Positions 5,735-6,280 of a stretch of DNA of 6,280 bases are shown one piece after another. Within the stretch, counting starts at the first letter, position 1. Every line of letters starts with the position of its first letter. Made by a program: the position numbers and the translations under genes. Source of the DNA: Erysipelotrichaceae bacterium. GTDB lineage: Bacteria; Bacillota_I; Bacilli_A; Erysipelotrichales; Erysipelotrichaceae. The notes below the pieces were generated by a model. It saw only the letters and a program-made list of their open reading frames with translations. It was not told the DNA's origin and searched no databases. Location of the stretch: positions 1 through 6,280 of the forward strand of contig JAHHRC010000075.1 in assembly GCA_020026035.1 (NCBI GenBank), given 5' to 3'.

Positions 5735-5764
5735 AGTAGTAGGGGTTCCTTAGGAACAAAGAAG

Positions 5765-5770
5765 AAAGGA
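5765..5770 (+). promoter_or_regulatory. ribosome binding site supporting the TTG start at 5780
   Basis: AAAGGA lies 9 nt before the TTG at 5780. The resulting N-terminus (MIVIYTSPGCASC) aligns exactly with the start of Spx proteins, placing the redox cysteines at residues 10 and 13. The nearby ATG at 5770 is in another frame and gives only a short nonsense product. Confidence 0.7.
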
Positions 5771-5779
5771 TGATAGCAC

Positions 5780-6211
5780 TTGATCGTTATATATACATCT
5801 CCAGGTTGTGCGTCATGCCGGAAGGTAAAACAGTGGTTAAAAGACCGCAATTTAAGTTACATTGAAAAGAATCTATTTAAGACGCTTTTGAATAATGAAG
5901 AAATTAAATTCTTATTACAACGTACGGAAAATGGAACGGATGACTTAATTTCAAAACGTTCCAAGATTATGCAACAACAGAAAATAGATTTCGATGCAAT
6001 GACGTTTGATGAATTGGTGACTTTTATTCGTGAGAATCCAAGCGTTTTAAAACGACCGATTATCATTGATGAAACAAGTTTCCAAGTCGGGTATGATTCA
6101 GAAGAGTTAGGGGTCTTCTTACCGGCAGAGTTAAGAAAAATTGCTTGTGGAGCATGTAATCCAAACTGTCCAAACTTTGATGGATGTGGATCTACACGTT
6201 TAGAAGATTAA
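5780..6211 (+). CDS. spx: Spx/ArsC-like transcriptional regulator with a cysteine-rich C-terminal tail
   Basis: Spx binds the C-terminal domain of the RNA polymerase alpha subunit and redirects transcription during thiol and oxidative stress; it has an arsenate-reductase-like fold. This 143-residue protein keeps the CxxC redox switch (Cys10, Cys13 in SPGCASCRK), the RNA-polymerase-contact glycine (Gly52 in RTENGTDDLISKRSK), and the VLKRPIIID (89-97) and FQVGYDSEEL (101-110) motifs, with Arg92 as in B. subtilis Spx. Beyond about residue 118 it departs from B. subtilis Spx. The tail ACGACNPNCPNFDGCG carries Cys123, 126, 130 and 136 (CX2CX3CX5C), and the protein ends in LED rather than the LAN-like end recognised by ClpXP. 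The gene could belong to a divergent Spx/MgsR/ArsC-like subgroup. A strong terminator follows. Confidence 0.92.
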   Translation: MIVIYTSPGCASCRKVKQWLKDRNLSYIEKNLFKTLLNNEEIKFLLQRTENGTDDLISKRSKIMQQQKIDFDAMTFDELVTFIRENPSVLKRPIIIDETSFQVGYDSEELGVFLPAELRKIACGACNPNCPNFDGCGSTRLED

Positions 6212-6216
6212 TGTAT

Positions 6217-6259
6217 AGAACATTTATGATGGAATTCATGAATGTTCTTTCTTTTTTTT
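6217..6259 (+). terminator. strong intrinsic terminator after the spx-like gene
   Basis: Bases 6217-6229 pair with 6236-6248 as a 13-bp stem with one T-G wobble and a 6-nt loop (TGGAAT). The stem is followed by a T-rich tract with eight consecutive Ts (6252-6259). It starts 5 nt after the spx stop. The last 21 bases of the window show nothing recognisable. Confidence 0.92.
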
Positions 6260-6280
6260 GAAACAAATTATGGCTTAACA

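Noticed and set aside
5745..5757. Inverted repeat GTTCC-TTA-GGAAC between mgtE and the spx-like gene as a terminator
   Set aside because: The stem is only 5 bp and no T-run follows, so it is not a convincing intrinsic terminator. It could be a small operator, but nothing else supports that.
5770..5865. ATG at 5770 as an alternative start for the last gene
   Set aside because: It is out of frame with the Spx protein, has poor spacing to the AAAGGA site and terminates within about 30 codons with no recognisable motif.

Overview
The window is AT-rich DNA with every supported gene on the + strand. The gene set (Spx/ArsC-like regulator, YitT family, MgtE, TrmL, RmuC, RdgB, DUF1461 membrane protein), the strong AAGGAGG-type ribosome binding sites and frequent TTG starts point to a low-GC Gram-positive (Bacillota). 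The presence of Spx beside this housekeeping set suggests Bacilli or Erysipelotrichia; Erysipelotrichaceae is my best guess, from general impression only. TGA is used as a stop (trmL and the small gene after it), so the code is not the Mollicute one.

Region 1 (1-2194) is a tightly packed cluster. It holds the 3' end of an unrecognised gene, rdgB (house-cleaning of non-canonical purine nucleoside triphosphates), a DUF1461/TIGR01906 membrane protein, trmL (tRNA wobble-position 2'-O-methylation) and a 67-residue single-pass membrane protein. The first three junctions are an 8-nt overlap, a 20-nt overlap and an 18-nt gap; trmL and the small gene share ATGA. The cluster ends in an intrinsic terminator.

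Region 2 (2195-4225) begins directly at the terminator's T-run with an excellent ribosome binding site for rmuC (DNA-recombination-limiting protein with a nuclease-like fold), followed after 17 nt by a YitT family transporter-like protein.

Region 3 (4226-6280) starts with a 150-nt leader before mgtE. The leader carries a likely promoter, a palindrome in the promoter spacer, and a 37-codon upstream reading frame with its own ribosome binding site that runs out of frame into mgtE. I do not recognise an M-box riboswitch there. MgtE (Mg2+ channel) is followed by an Spx-family protein with an unusual four-cysteine C-terminal tail, then a strong terminator.

Most of the window is ordinary core genome. 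The parts most worth a second look are the mgtE leader, the cysteine-rich Spx tail, and the terminator abutting the rmuC ribosome binding site. I see no mobile elements, CRISPR arrays, tRNA or rRNA genes.
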